Notes: a model not told the origin generated them from the sequence alone. A stretch of DNA of 49,442 bases from an uncultured Oscillospiraceae bacterium (GCA_934574095.1 CAKTMW010000009.1:1-49442), one strand, 5' to 3'. Shown: positions 15,447 through 24,620, counted from the stretch's first letter. Numbers and translations are program-made.

Positions 15447-16874
15447 TCAGCGCCGCCAGCTTCCCGCGACCTTAGAGAGTCCCTTCGCCAGGGCAAAATT
15501 GACGTCGTCGGGTACACGCAGCGACGAGCCGCCGATGTCTTGCTGATAGGCCCGCCAGGCCTCTTCCGCAGTAGCACCGCCAGCGGCCGCAGAGGACTGA
15601 GCTCCCCACTTGCCGTCCGCCGTCACTCCATAAGCCCGCTGCATCTCCATGATCTGCGACGCACTCAATCCGCCGTTGTTGTAGCCGCTTCCGCCGCTGT
15701 AGCCGCCGGAGCTTCCGCCGGAATAGGACGCCGCCCGCGCCTCCTGAGCCTGCTGTGCGGCCAGCTGGCGGTTGAACATGTCGACCTCCGCCTGGATGCT
15801 CCGCTCGTTCTGCAAATAGCTGGCGTACTGGGCCTGCACCTGGCTCAGATAGTTGGCCATGGCCTCCGCCGCCTGTGCGTCGCCCGCCAGCTTCGCGCTG
15901 GTGATGGCCTGCTGCAGCTGGCCGATGGTGGCCTGATACTGATTGGTCAGGTCCGTTATGTTGTTCTCATAGTCGGTCTCGCTGGCGATCCGCTGGCTGT
16001 CCGCCATGCCGCCGTATACGCCATTGGCGGCCAGCTCCTGGTCCATGTTCCGCTGGCTCATCATCTTGCTGATGTAGGCCCGCCGGGCGTTCTCCTCATA
16101 GTCCTTGCCGGCGCTCTCAATCTGGCTGTTGTACTGGTCGGTGGCCGCCTGCACCTGGGCCTCAATGGCTGCCTGCACCGCCGCCTGATAGTCGTCGCCT
16201 CCCACCCGCCGCAGATAGTCGGCGTAGCTCATGGGGCCGGAGTAGTCATAGCCGGAGTCATAGCCATAATCCCCGTACCCCTGCCCGCTCAGGCTCTCCT
16301 GATAGGCGTTCCAGGCGTCCGCCGCGCTCAGGCCGCCCGCCGCCGAGCTGGACTTGCTGCCCCACATGCCGTCCGCCGTCACGCCGTAGTAGTTCTGCAT
16401 CTCCTTGATCTGGCTGTCGCTCAGACCGCCGTTATAGAACCCGCTGCCGGAGCCGCTACCCTGGCTGCCGCTGTTCCGGTTCTGGTAGTCGGAATAGGTG
16501 CCGTAGCGGCTGTTGTTCTTCCACAGCGTGTAGGCGTCGTTCACGTTCTTGCCGCCCGCCGCGGCGGTGGACTTGCTGCCCCAGATACCGTCCGATGTCA
16601 CGCCGTACCACTTCTGCATCTCCTTGATGGTGTTGGCGTTGATGCCGCTGCCGCTGCTCTGTGTCCCGCCGGAGGTGCCGGTGTTCCGCCCGCCGCCGTA
16701 GGACATGTAATTCGTGTAGCTGCTGTATCGGCCCTTGTTACTGCTGTACAGGCTGTAGGCCTCACCGGCGCTGCGGCCGCCAGCCGCCGTACTGGATTTA
16801 TTGCCCCAAATACCGTCAGCCTTGGCGCCGTACCAGCTCTGCATGTCTTTGATCTGTTGTGAAGTCAGTGCCAT
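15447..16874 (-). CDS. Ejection/internal virion-type protein with four peptidoglycan-binding-like repeats
   Basis: The protein has 475 residues. Four repeats of about 30 residues follow the pattern Q-IKEMQ-WYGV-ADG-WG-KS--AAGG (starting near residues 5, 79, 155 and 405), resembling one half of a PG_binding_1 domain; each is followed by glycine/serine/tyrosine-rich linkers. Residues about 230-375 form a long coiled coil (RRAYISKMMSQRNMDQELA) of a type common in Firmicutes phage virion proteins. It lies immediately upstream of the giant protein. I infer a virion component that contacts the cell wall during DNA entry. It could also be a tail-tip or lysis accessory protein. Confidence 0.65.
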   Translation of the reverse strand: MALTSQQIKDMQSWYGAKADGIWGNKSSTAAGGRSAGEAYSLYSSNKGRYSSYTNYMSYGGGRNTGTSGGTQSSGSGINANTIKEMQKWYGVTSDGIWGSKSTAAAGGKNVNDAYTLWKNNSRYGTYSDYQNRNSGSQGSGSGSGFYNGGLSDSQIKEMQNYYGVTADGMWGSKSSSAAGGLSAADAWNAYQESLSGQGYGDYGYDSGYDYSGPMSYADYLRRVGGDDYQAAVQAAIEAQVQAATDQYNSQIESAGKDYEENARRAYISKMMSQRNMDQELAANGVYGGMADSQRIASETDYENNITDLTNQYQATIGQLQQAITSAKLAGDAQAAEAMANYLSQVQAQYASYLQNERSIQAEVDMFNRQLAAQQAQEARAASYSGGSSGGYSGGSGYNNGGLSASQIMEMQRAYGVTADGKWGAQSSAAAGGATAEEAWRAYQQDIGGSSLRVPDDVNFALAKGLSKVAGSWRR

Positions 16875-16901
16875 TTTCCTGGTCTCCTTTCATCCTAAGC
16901 A

Positions 16902-16937
16902 TATCGGCCCCGGCCCCACATCGGGTGGCCGGGGCCT
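16902..16937. repeat. Stem-loop between holin and ejection-protein genes
   Basis: GGCCCCGG (16902-16909) pairs with CCGGGGCC (16930-16937). No T run follows on the transcribed minus strand, so it may be an mRNA-processing or partial-termination site. Confidence 0.4.
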
Positions 16938-16949
16938 TTCTATGTACGT

Positions 16950-17252
16950 TTACTTTTCGGGGGTGTCGCTCTTGGCCAGCTGCTTGCCGATCTGGTTCAC
17001 GCCGGTGGCCGTCAGGCCCGACATGATGCCCACCGCCACGGCGGTGAAGTAATCCTGCGCGGGAAACTCCGGCATGCCGAACAGCAGCGCCAGCGCGCCG
17101 ACAATGCCGCCGCACACGCCGCAGATAATGGGGATCCACTTGTCCTGAAGCGGGCTTGCCTTCACGATCATGCCGATCAGATAACAGATCACGATGATAG
17201 CGGCCACAGTGGCCACGCCGATGGTGTTGATAGTCTCGTTCATGTTGTTCAT
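16950..17252 (-). CDS. Phage holin (Phage_holin_5_2-like)
   Basis: The protein has 100 residues. Helix 1 (about 11-30, VATVAAIIVICYLIGMIVKA) is followed by KWIP and a second hydrophobic part (VCGGIVGALALLFGM), then AVAVGIMSGLTATGVNQIGKQL, the usual end pattern of this holin group. It would form membrane lesions that release the amidase. It follows the XhlA-like gene by 10 bases. The endolysin is unusually far away (33536), not adjacent. Confidence 0.85.
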   Translation of the reverse strand: MNNMNETINTIGVATVAAIIVICYLIGMIVKASPLQDKWIPIICGVCGGIVGALALLFGMPEFPAQDYFTAVAVGIMSGLTATGVNQIGKQLAKSDTPEK

Positions 17253-17262
17253 CCTTTCCGGC

Positions 17263-17523
17263 CTAATTGGCCTGTCCCATGTTGTTGTGTACTTTTTCCA
17301 AATCGTCGATACGATGATTGGCTACCTTCTGCCGCTCCTCCAGCAGCGCCACACTTTCCTCCAGCGCGTAGGTGCGCTCCACCAGTTTGTTGTGCTTGCT
17401 GACCTTCTGCTCCAGCTGTTCCAGCCGGTAGACGATCAGGGCGGTGCTTTTCCGGTTGGCCAGATAGCTTCCCGCCAGCGTCCCCGCAAGACCCAGCAGC
17501 GCCACAATGATGGCTTCCGTCAT
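17263..17523 (-). CDS. XhlA-like hemolysin/holin accessory protein
   Basis: The protein has 86 residues. ATG 17523 follows GGAGGAGGT and overlaps the preceding stop codon (ATGA). An N-terminal membrane helix (TEAIIVALLGLAGTLAGSYL) is followed by a coiled coil (YRLEQLEQKVSKHNKLVERT, LEERQKVANHRIDDLEKVH). This topology matches XhlA-type proteins that accompany holins. It pairs with the holin directly downstream. Confidence 0.78.
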   Translation of the reverse strand: MTEAIIVALLGLAGTLAGSYLANRKSTALIVYRLEQLEQKVSKHNKLVERTYALEESVALLEERQKVANHRIDDLEKVHNNMGQAN

Positions 17524-17927
17524 GTGACCTCCTCCCATCCATATACACCCGGCTCCCACACATTGTTGTCACAGGTGCTGCGCCATGTTTTGCCGCCATG
17601 TGTCACCTTGTCGCCTGTCATGTAGGGGTTGGTGCTGTCCGGCTGCTGCCACGCGGGGATGACGGCGGGGTCGGGAATCAGCACCTGCGCCCACAGGCTG
17701 GGCGCGTCCGCCGGGTTCCAGCCTGACTGCGATGTGTGGGCCTGTAGGCACCTGTAGACGCATCCCCCATACAGCCGCCGGTCTCCCGCGGCATAGGCCG
17801 CCCCCTCGCCGTCCCACGGGCGATAGATCATCGGCGCTTTTACCGCCTGCTCATCGGTCAGGGCAGCCGCTGCCGCATCCATACTGGCCCGGATGCCCTG
17901 GGCCTGCTGCATGATGTCAGTCCTCAT
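17520..17927 (-). CDS. Carbohydrate-binding (CBM5/12-like) tail accessory protein
   Basis: The protein has 135 residues. Two short modules (YAAGDRRLYGGCVYRCLQAH with W-NP--AP-LW, and YMTGDKVTHGGKTWRST with WEPG-YGWEEV) follow the chitin-binding type 3 pattern. Phages use such modules on fibres or lysins to bind surface glycans. It lies between the fibre genes and the lysis genes and is translationally coupled to both neighbours. Confidence 0.8.
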   Translation of the reverse strand: MRTDIMQQAQGIRASMDAAAAALTDEQAVKAPMIYRPWDGEGAAYAAGDRRLYGGCVYRCLQAHTSQSGWNPADAPSLWAQVLIPDPAVIPAWQQPDSTNPYMTGDKVTHGGKTWRSTCDNNVWEPGVYGWEEVT

Positions 17928-18147
17928 CCGTCACCACCCCCAGCGTGTTCAGTGCCGCCTTGTACTGCGCGATCTCCTCCTGGGCGGTCAAGACCTCCTG
18001 TCCACCCCGGTAAAACTTACCGTCCTGGTACGTGTCCCCGATGCCCACCGGACGCTCTCCCAGCGCCACGGCTCCCGGCCATGTCACGCTGGGCCGCAGC
18101 TCGATGACGTTGGTCACGATGCCGTCTGTTACGATAGCGTATCTCAT
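17917..18147 (-). CDS. Small tail-fibre-associated phage protein
   Basis: The protein has 76 residues. It starts MRYAIVTDGIVTNVIEL and ends with a helix after the GDTYQDGKFYRGGQ strand pair. This pattern is frequent in small Firmicutes phage genes directly after the fibre gene, where it may act in fibre assembly or capping. It overlaps both neighbours by a few bases. Confidence 0.7.
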   Translation of the reverse strand: MRYAIVTDGIVTNVIELRPSVTWPGAVALGERPVGIGDTYQDGKFYRGGQEVLTAQEEIAQYKAALNTLGVVTDED

Positions 18148-18893
18148 GCGGCCGCCTCCTCTCGGTGATTGCGGATAATGACGATGCCGGACGCGCCGGG
18201 ATAAGTGGGGGTATTATTAGAACCCCAGTTGGAGCCGCCGCCGTCGCCAGTGTTTGGGCTGGTCGGTCCGATAACAGAGCTTCTAGTGGACGCGTCGCCG
18301 CCTTTTGCGTACAGCGTGCCGTCCGACTCACCAAATGCACGAGTGGTGGTACCTTGTCCAATGCCACCTCCACTACCACTACCGTTGCCACCGTCAGTAC
18401 CTCCGGCGTAAACATCTGATGAGCCAGACAGGCTTATTACAGCGCCGCCAGACCCGCCCCTTGATGGCGTTGCACTGTGTCCGCCGCCAAATCCGCCAGC
18501 CGCTTCAGCACCAAAGGCGGAAGATGTGCCAGCCTGGGCAGTGTGGGTTGTTCCGCCAGCACCCACTACAATGGGATAGACCGTGTCAGCCACGAGCACC
18601 ACGGATTTAACTGTCTTGGTATACCCAGCTCCTCCGCCATTTGCCTGCTGGTAGGAAGCTGAGCCACCAGCACCACCTCCGCCTACCAGGAACTCATCAA
18701 TAAGCCTATTGTTGAGGAATTTCAGATTGCCGGAGCTGAGGAACCGCATCTGCCAGTTGCCGTTGCCCTCATCGATCACCTGGCAGGTGTTGTCGCCACC
18801 GTCCCAGGTAAAATCGACGCCCATGATGGGTGCGGAGATGACATAACTCCCACCCCCGGAGGCCTTGCCGCCCGCCGAAATGACTTGAATCAT
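18144..18893 (-). CDS. Glycine-rich tail fibre/tip protein
   Basis: The protein has 249 residues. ATG 18893 overlaps the previous stop (ATGA) and follows GGAGGTGATC. The middle is rich in GGGG and GGAGG runs (FLVGGGGAGG, GGSGGAVISL, GSGSGGGIGQG) and the protein ends with ASGIVIIRNH, the signature of glycine-rich receptor-binding tips that form polyglycine-II bundles. It is the likely distal part of the fibre encoded just upstream. Confidence 0.78.
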   Translation of the reverse strand: MIQVISAGGKASGGGSYVISAPIMGVDFTWDGGDNTCQVIDEGNGNWQMRFLSSGNLKFLNNRLIDEFLVGGGGAGGSASYQQANGGGAGYTKTVKSVVLVADTVYPIVVGAGGTTHTAQAGTSSAFGAEAAGGFGGGHSATPSRGGSGGAVISLSGSSDVYAGGTDGGNGSGSGGGIGQGTTTRAFGESDGTLYAKGGDASTRSSVIGPTSPNTGDGGGSNWGSNNTPTYPGASGIVIIRNHREEAAA

Positions 18894-20956
18894 AAAACGA
18901 TCACCTCCACCGGAATATCCACCGTGGGCACATCGCCCATAACCTGTAGCGTCAGACTGTTTGCCCCCTGAGCGGTAGCCCGCACCGCCGCCGCGGACCA
19001 GGCTTCCCACTGCTCATCCGTGGCGGACTGTGCGATGGAAAGCGTCCCATTGCTGTCCGCGTGCCACGGGTACGACCCGCCGCCGCTGCCCAACTCAACG
19101 CTGATGGTCTGCTGCTTAGTCGAAGCGTCCCATCCCGCCGCCGTCAGCGTGAGATCGTAAGACGTTTTCTTATTAGCAGCGGCAGTAGTTGATAGAGTCC
19201 ACAATGGTGACTCGCCAGACCCCATCGCAGAGTATAGTTGATTATGGACTTGCTTACCGTCGCTGACTTCTATCCATTCAAATCTTTCGAGATGGCCATT
19301 GCTATCGGATGACCGACCATACGTTAAAGGAATAAGCGTGTCCTCTAAAACACCTACTACTTGAAGCCCCGCAGTGTAAGCGTCCCAAATTTGGAGTGTG
19401 GATTTATCGCTTCGATATTTTTTACCACTTATACTGCCGGACACAAATGTAAACGTCACCACAAACGTTGCCCGTGCGATGTAGTCCGTCCCCTCCGCAG
19501 CCGCCGTCACGCCGCCCTCGCCGTCGCCCTTGAGAATGCCGCTGGCGGTGATCTTGGCTTGCTTATTGCCCACCCCGGCCAGATCGGTGTTGAACTGCGT
19601 CTCCGTGCCGGTGTAGCCGCCGTCCTGGGCGGATTCATAGGCGCTCTTGCCGTCCGCGCCGGGGGTACCGGGAGTACCGGGAGTACCGGGAGTGCCCGGT
19701 GCGCCGTCCTCGCCCTGGGCCTGCACCCCGGTATCGGTGGTCCCGATCCACCAGTGGCCATTGGCCCCGATGTTGGGCGTAATGCCGTCCTCGCCCGCCG
19801 GGCCTTTCAGCGCTCCCACGTTGGTCCACTGGCTCTTGTCCACGTCCCACTGATACACCGTGTTGCTGTCTGCCGTGCCCACGAACCAGGCGTCGCCCTT
19901 GCTGCCGGTGGGGTGGGCCGCCTCCAGCGCCGCCAGCGTGGCGTACAGGCCCAGCACCGTGTAGCTGGCGCCGTCCGCGCCCGCCGGGCCCTGGGCCGGA
20001 TATGCGGTCTGCACCCATTTTCCCTGGTCCACGTCCCACAGCTCCCAGTACCCGTTGTTGATCCGGGGCGGATGGCTGTTGCTGCTCTCCGCCCGGTCGG
20101 CGTCGTCCTTGGCCGTCTGCGCCGCGGCGCTGGCCGTCTGAGCGCTGGCCGCGGCGGCGGTCTTGCTGTCCGCCGCCGTCTTGGCGTCCCGCTCCGCCGC
20201 CGCGGCTGCCGTCTGGGCCGCGTTTTTGTAGCTCAACGCTGCCGCCTCACTGGCCGCCGCGTTGGTGGCGCTGGTGGCCGCCGCCTGGACGTAGCCCTGC
20301 AGCATGGCCTTCAGGGCGCTGTCCAGCATACTGTCCGTGATGCAGCCGCTCTTGATGGTGGCCGACACCTTGCTGCCGTCGGCGGACACGCTCCACTCCA
20401 GCGTGGCGCTGTCGTCAAACTCCGTGGTGGTGATGAAGGCCGCCAGGCTCACCGTCTCGGTGCTGCCGTCGGCCAGCGTCAGTACCAGGCTCTGCCTCTC
20501 GGCGTCATAGGCGAAGTTTACCGCCACTTTTTCCAGCGCCGTGTCAATGGTGATCGTCGTCCCGTTCTCCTTGGTGAAGGTGAACACGCCGGTGTCGCCG
20601 TCCAGCTCCACCGTCTTGATGTGGTTGTTGGTCACCGACTTGTCGCTTTTCAGCGCCAGCGCCGCCGTAAAGTCGGCGTCCGCCACCTTGCTGTCCAGGC
20701 AGACCTTCACCGCGTTCAGAACGGCCTGCACCGTGGCGCCCGTCAGGCCCTCCACCGCCGCGCCGATCTCCCCGGCGCCGGTGGTGGCCGCCAGCGCGTC
20801 GATAAGGCTGTTGAAGTCCCCTTTCAGCACCTCCCGCACCAGCCGGTCGAATACCTTCTTGTTCTCCTCCGGCGTCCCGTTCAGGATCGTCGGCGCGGCC
20901 ACCACGCCTTTGGCCGCGATGTCGCTGTCTGTCAGCTTGTGATCTGTGATCGACAT
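18890..20956 (-). CDS. Tail fibre with collagen-like repeat
   Basis: The protein has 688 residues. Domain order: N-terminal attachment region, beta-rich section, an alanine-rich coiled coil at about 225-290 (AAASEAAALSYKNAAQTAAA), a W/Y-containing GDAWFVGTADSNTVYQWD section, a short collagen-like stretch of G-x-P triplets near residue 420, then a C-terminal beta domain. At the DNA level the collagen part is a tandem 9-base repeat (about 19660-19695), which can change length by slippage. It should bind the host surface and start adsorption. Confidence 0.85.
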   Translation of the reverse strand: MSITDHKLTDSDIAAKGVVAAPTILNGTPEENKKVFDRLVREVLKGDFNSLIDALAATTGAGEIGAAVEGLTGATVQAVLNAVKVCLDSKVADADFTAALALKSDKSVTNNHIKTVELDGDTGVFTFTKENGTTITIDTALEKVAVNFAYDAERQSLVLTLADGSTETVSLAAFITTTEFDDSATLEWSVSADGSKVSATIKSGCITDSMLDSALKAMLQGYVQAAATSATNAAASEAAALSYKNAAQTAAAAAERDAKTAADSKTAAAASAQTASAAAQTAKDDADRAESSNSHPPRINNGYWELWDVDQGKWVQTAYPAQGPAGADGASYTVLGLYATLAALEAAHPTGSKGDAWFVGTADSNTVYQWDVDKSQWTNVGALKGPAGEDGITPNIGANGHWWIGTTDTGVQAQGEDGAPGTPGTPGTPGTPGADGKSAYESAQDGGYTGTETQFNTDLAGVGNKQAKITASGILKGDGEGGVTAAAEGTDYIARATFVVTFTFVSGSISGKKYRSDKSTLQIWDAYTAGLQVVGVLEDTLIPLTYGRSSDSNGHLERFEWIEVSDGKQVHNQLYSAMGSGESPLWTLSTTAAANKKTSYDLTLTAAGWDASTKQQTISVELGSGGGSYPWHADSNGTLSIAQSATDEQWEAWSAAAVRATAQGANSLTLQVMGDVPTVDIPVEVIVL

Positions 20957-20971
20957 AGGTTTCTCACCTCG

Positions 20972-22852
20972 CTATCTCTTGTAGTTGCCGCCGGGCTCCT
21001 TGAACTGCAAGCCGAAGGCATACAGGCCGAAGGGCTCGTTCAGCGCGTTGTTCTGCAGCCGGAATCGCACCTTGTCCGCCTTCTTGATCTTGATCTTCCC
21101 GAACAGCGTCCGGGGCGTCCGGTCGGCGGAGAAGGTGAACTTGCTGAAATCGATGTAGTTCCAGTCGAAATACCGGGCCTTGGCCCCGGAGCTGAATACC
21201 TGCTTCCAGATGTCCCGCACCTGGGCGTAGACCACCACGCCGGTATTCACCGCCGCCGCCAGCCGCACCGCCACGCCGGTGAAGGTCTTCACGTGAAAGA
21301 ATATCTTCCCGTCAAAGTCGCTGGTCTCCCAGTAGGCGTCGATGGCCGCGCCGTCGTCGTTGTAGCTGGTCACCTCATCCACGTTGGTGCCGAACCGGCA
21401 CAGCTTCCCGTCCGCCGTGCCGAAGCAAAGGGCGTCGCCGTCCAGAAACAGCACCGTGGCCGGGATGCCTGGCCAGTAGTAGCACTCGTACTGGAAGCTG
21501 GAATAGGGACTGTTCCGCTCATAGGTCTTCTGCTGCAGATCCAGCAGATAGACGGTCCCGCCCAGGGCCAGCGCGTAGAAATCACCGTAGATGCAGGCGT
21601 AGGCGTTCTTTTTCCCATGGGCCGCCCGCAGGGCGCTTCCAATGTAGTAGCTGCGCTCCTGGCTGTACTTCTCTCCGGTCAGCTCCTCCGCCGTGATGGC
21701 GAACACACCCCGGTCCGTCAGGAACAGCGGTTCCTTGTCGGTGCGGCAGAAGGTGTCCGGCGCCACGGCGTCCTGGCCGATCATGGTGTTGCTGACCCGA
21801 AACAGCGCGTCGCCGTCCTCATCCAGGGTGCCGCCCCGGACCACCACGTTCCGCTCATCGCTGGCGCCGTTGATGAAAGCCGCCAGCGTGTTGCTCAACA
21901 CCGCGTAGCCCGTCACCTCGCCGCCGTCCCGCACCAGCTTGGTGTAGTTGGTGTCGGGGAAGAACGCCGGGTCCTCGAAATTGCTGTACCAGTCGATGCC
22001 CGGCTTGTCGCTGTTGCCGCTCAGAAACACCCGGTCGGTGCTGCCGCCCACGCCGTACACCGCCGCGATGGTGCATTTGTTGATGGCGTCCAGATAGCCC
22101 TCCCGGTCCTTACTGGCGGTGATCTGCACGTTGTCCTGGCCCTTTACCGGGCTCTCTCCCGGCGCGGCGGAAAAGGTCACCGTGCCCTTCTCCCGGTCCA
22201 CGGTGAAGTCGGTGTTCTCCACCTTGTCGATCCAGTTGCCGTCCTTGTCCAGCACCTTGGCCGTCACGGCGTCGGTCCCCAGATCCTGGGTGGTCAGCTG
22301 GTACGTCTTGTCGTCCGCCGTCCCCAGGAAGCTCTCGGTCCACTTTTTGCCCAGCAGATTCAGCCCCTCGTAGGACTGCCCGCCGCCGGTGGGCCGCCGG
22401 GAGATGATGATGGTGGGCACCGTGGCATTGTTCGCCACTGCCGACAGCGTCTCGCCGTCGTACACCTGATAGGTGGCGCCGTCCAGCAGATAGAGCTTCT
22501 GGTCGAACACGAAGCCCCGGCTCCTGGCGTCGGCCATGGCCCCGATCTCCGTCAGGCTCCAGGCCCCGTCCGCCGCCTTCGCCAGCTTATAGAGCTTCGC
22601 CCCCGCGTGGATCAGCGTCTCCTCCATCAGGTGGTGTACGCCGTGAATGGCCGCGCCCTCCGGCGCGGTCAGGACCGTGGTGTAGCCCATGCGCTTTCGC
22701 ACCTTGCCCACCTGGTCCCGTATCATGTTGGGCGCCGCCGGAGAGCGGGATTTGTCCACGTTAGAGGGGGAGTTATTCAGGTCCACGCCCCGGAAGGTCT
22801 CCACCACGGCGCTGTTGCGGGCCGTCTCGCTGGGTACGCTGAATTGTGCCAT
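20972..22852 (-). CDS. Tail/head-stabilising protein (P22 gp10-like by position)
   Basis: The protein has 626 residues, nearly all predicted beta strand. The start (FRGVDLNNSPSNVDKSRSP, then MIRDQVGKVRKRMGY) is a pattern seen in podovirus-type phages for the protein that follows the gp4-like adaptor. It may form the hub or nozzle that plugs the portal. It sits 3 bases after the adaptor gene. The identification rests on position and general pattern. Confidence 0.62.
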   Translation of the reverse strand: MAQFSVPSETARNSAVVETFRGVDLNNSPSNVDKSRSPAAPNMIRDQVGKVRKRMGYTTVLTAPEGAAIHGVHHLMEETLIHAGAKLYKLAKAADGAWSLTEIGAMADARSRGFVFDQKLYLLDGATYQVYDGETLSAVANNATVPTIIISRRPTGGGQSYEGLNLLGKKWTESFLGTADDKTYQLTTQDLGTDAVTAKVLDKDGNWIDKVENTDFTVDREKGTVTFSAAPGESPVKGQDNVQITASKDREGYLDAINKCTIAAVYGVGGSTDRVFLSGNSDKPGIDWYSNFEDPAFFPDTNYTKLVRDGGEVTGYAVLSNTLAAFINGASDERNVVVRGGTLDEDGDALFRVSNTMIGQDAVAPDTFCRTDKEPLFLTDRGVFAITAEELTGEKYSQERSYYIGSALRAAHGKKNAYACIYGDFYALALGGTVYLLDLQQKTYERNSPYSSFQYECYYWPGIPATVLFLDGDALCFGTADGKLCRFGTNVDEVTSYNDDGAAIDAYWETSDFDGKIFFHVKTFTGVAVRLAAAVNTGVVVYAQVRDIWKQVFSSGAKARYFDWNYIDFSKFTFSADRTPRTLFGKIKIKKADKVRFRLQNNALNEPFGLYAFGLQFKEPGGNYKR

Positions 22853-22855
22853 CGC

Positions 22856-23515
22856 TTACCACCACCCCGTCGTGTTGCGGGCCGCTTCCGCCCGCATACC
22901 CGCGGCGGACGCCTGCCACGCCGCCTGCAATTTCTGCAAGCCGTCCTCATACTCGTTACGCAGCACCGTGGCCATAGCCAGCTCATCTTCCTTATAGAGC
23001 TCCGCCGCGATGTACAGGGGGATCAGCGCCGCCGCGTCCGGCGTCATGTCGATGGCCTCATCGTCCGGTGTCTGTGCTGTGATGGTCTGCGGATAGGCCC
23101 GATACCACACGGTGTACTCCCCCTCCACATTGCCGGGGATCACCAGCACGTCATCGCCCTCGATGCTCCAGTCCTCCGCCACGTCGTAGATGTTGCCGTC
23201 GTCCAGCATCACCGTGCCCCGGTCGATACACCGGAACCGGGGCAGATAATGGCTCAGGCTGATCTTGTAGCGCTTTTCCACCGCCGGCAGCGTCAGCAGC
23301 GCGTCCGTCTCTGACGCGTCCGCGACGTCGGTGATCTTGATGTGCCAGTCCTTCAGGATGGGCCGCCCCACCGCTGCGATCTGCTGCATGGCCTCGTTGG
23401 CCTTGCCGGGCATGGCGTTGATGTACTCCTGGTTGATGTCGTCCACCGTGATGACCGCGCCCTCGTTGGAGAACATGGTCTGCAAGGCGATCAGCTTTAC
23501 ATCGCCCCATGTCAT
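22856..23515 (-). CDS. Head-tail adaptor (P22 gp4-like)
   Basis: The protein has 219 residues; AAAGGAGG precedes ATG 23515. It begins MTWGDVKLIALQTMF and ends with a long helix (ALIPLYIAAELYKEDELAMATVLRNEYE), the layout of gp4-type adaptors that bind under the portal and start the short tail. It lies between the capsid gene and the gp10-like gene, as in P22-like phages. Confidence 0.68.
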   Translation of the reverse strand: MTWGDVKLIALQTMFSNEGAVITVDDINQEYINAMPGKANEAMQQIAAVGRPILKDWHIKITDVADASETDALLTLPAVEKRYKISLSHYLPRFRCIDRGTVMLDDGNIYDVAEDWSIEGDDVLVIPGNVEGEYTVWYRAYPQTITAQTPDDEAIDMTPDAAALIPLYIAAELYKEDELAMATVLRNEYEDGLQKLQAAWQASAAGMRAEAARNTTGWW

Positions 23516-23533
23516 TGCCCTATTCCTCCTTTC

Positions 23534-23565
23534 AAAAAGGCCCGGTCGAGAAACCGGGCCTTTTT
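23534..23565. terminator. Bidirectional terminator behind the capsid gene
   Basis: AAAAAGGCCCGGT (23534-23546) pairs with 23553-23565 around a 6-base loop and has U tails in both directions. It would lower transcription of tail genes relative to capsid. Confidence 0.88.
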
Positions 23566-23585
23566 CGCTTCGCTATGTACGCCGT

Positions 23586-24602
23586 TTAGGTCAGGCTGGT
23601 GCCGCCGGTGATATTGCCCGCGGCCACGAAGCGCCAGTCCACGAAACCCGCGCCGAAGCGGGCGCGGCCCTTCCACACATTGTTGTCGTTGTTCTCATCA
23701 ATGGTGGACTTCACCGCCAGCTTCACACGGTCCTGGAAGATGGCACAGTCGTTGACATCCATAAACTTGCTATCCAGCAGGAAGAAGGGCTTCTCGCTGC
23801 TCTTGCCCAGCTTCTTCAGCGCCAACGTCAGATACGGGTCCACGATGATGTTCCAGCGGCCATACTGGTAGTTAAAGGCGTTGTTGGCGCTGGTGGGCTC
23901 CTTGTCCGCGCCGATGGCGCTGAACACCTTGTCCTTCAGCGCTTCGTCGTTGGGGATCCAGATGGTGTCGGGAGCCACCGACAGCAGCTCGCCGTTGTCA
24001 CCTGTATAATTCTGCATCTCCGTCTCGATCTTGCTCAGAATCGTTGCAGTAAACGCGCCCTTATACAGGTTACTCTGCTTCTCACCGGTCACCTTGTTGG
24101 GGTGCTCCTTGTTGAACAGGCTCAGGCCGTCGGCACTGTGGCAGGAAAAGTTCTTGCCTTTGAAATCGACCTGCGTACCATACAGGCCACCGGCGTACAG
24201 CGTGCGGCCCAGCATCTCGCGGGTACGGCCATAGGCGGTAATCAGCTTGTTGGCCCGCTTCTTCATGGTGCCGATCATGGCGTCCTCCACCAGCTCCTTG
24301 GTCACCGCGAAGGACTGCTTGAAGGTCTCATTCACGATGTCGCGGCCATAGCTCTCCTGAAAACCGGTATGGGGATAGGCGCCGCCCTCGCCCACGGGCT
24401 CAAAATCATCCATGGCCGTTTCGCCGGTATAATGTTCCGCGAAATGGCGGCTACTCTCCATGCGGAACAGGTATTTCAGCAGGCTCTCCCGCTCGAAGGC
24501 CTCACCCCGCTTTTCCAGATAGCTTTTCAGCGGCACCTGACAGTTGCCGTAGATAGAATCCACCAGACCGGAGCCGATGGATACGGTCACATAACCACTC
24601 AT
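23586..24602 (-). CDS. Major capsid protein
   Basis: The protein has 338 residues, the right length and place (after scaffold and decoration genes). It has an N-arm, a spine-helix region (ESLLKYLFRMESSRHFAEHY), an E-loop segment, and a C-terminal beta part ending in NITGGTSLT. The F--NKEHPN pattern near residue 190 is shared with Mu gpT-like HK97-fold capsids. RBS AAAGGAGA precedes ATG 24602. It assembles the icosahedral shell with the portal and scaffold. Confidence 0.82.
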   Translation of the reverse strand: MSGYVTVSIGSGLVDSIYGNCQVPLKSYLEKRGEAFERESLLKYLFRMESSRHFAEHYTGETAMDDFEPVGEGGAYPHTGFQESYGRDIVNETFKQSFAVTKELVEDAMIGTMKKRANKLITAYGRTREMLGRTLYAGGLYGTQVDFKGKNFSCHSADGLSLFNKEHPNKVTGEKQSNLYKGAFTATILSKIETEMQNYTGDNGELLSVAPDTIWIPNDEALKDKVFSAIGADKEPTSANNAFNYQYGRWNIIVDPYLTLALKKLGKSSEKPFFLLDSKFMDVNDCAIFQDRVKLAVKSTIDENNDNNVWKGRARFGAGFVDWRFVAAGNITGGTSLT

Positions 24603-24620
24603 GTCTCATGATCTCCTTTC

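Noticed and set aside
14442..16862. An 806-codon plus-strand open frame
   Set aside because: It is a shadow of the 2010-aa and 475-aa virion genes with the same GC-driven composition.
19361..23314. A 1317-codon open frame on the plus strand
   Set aside because: It runs antisense to the tail fibre, gp10-like and adaptor genes and has low-complexity Arg/Gly/Leu/Val composition, an artefact of the GC-rich third positions of the real genes.
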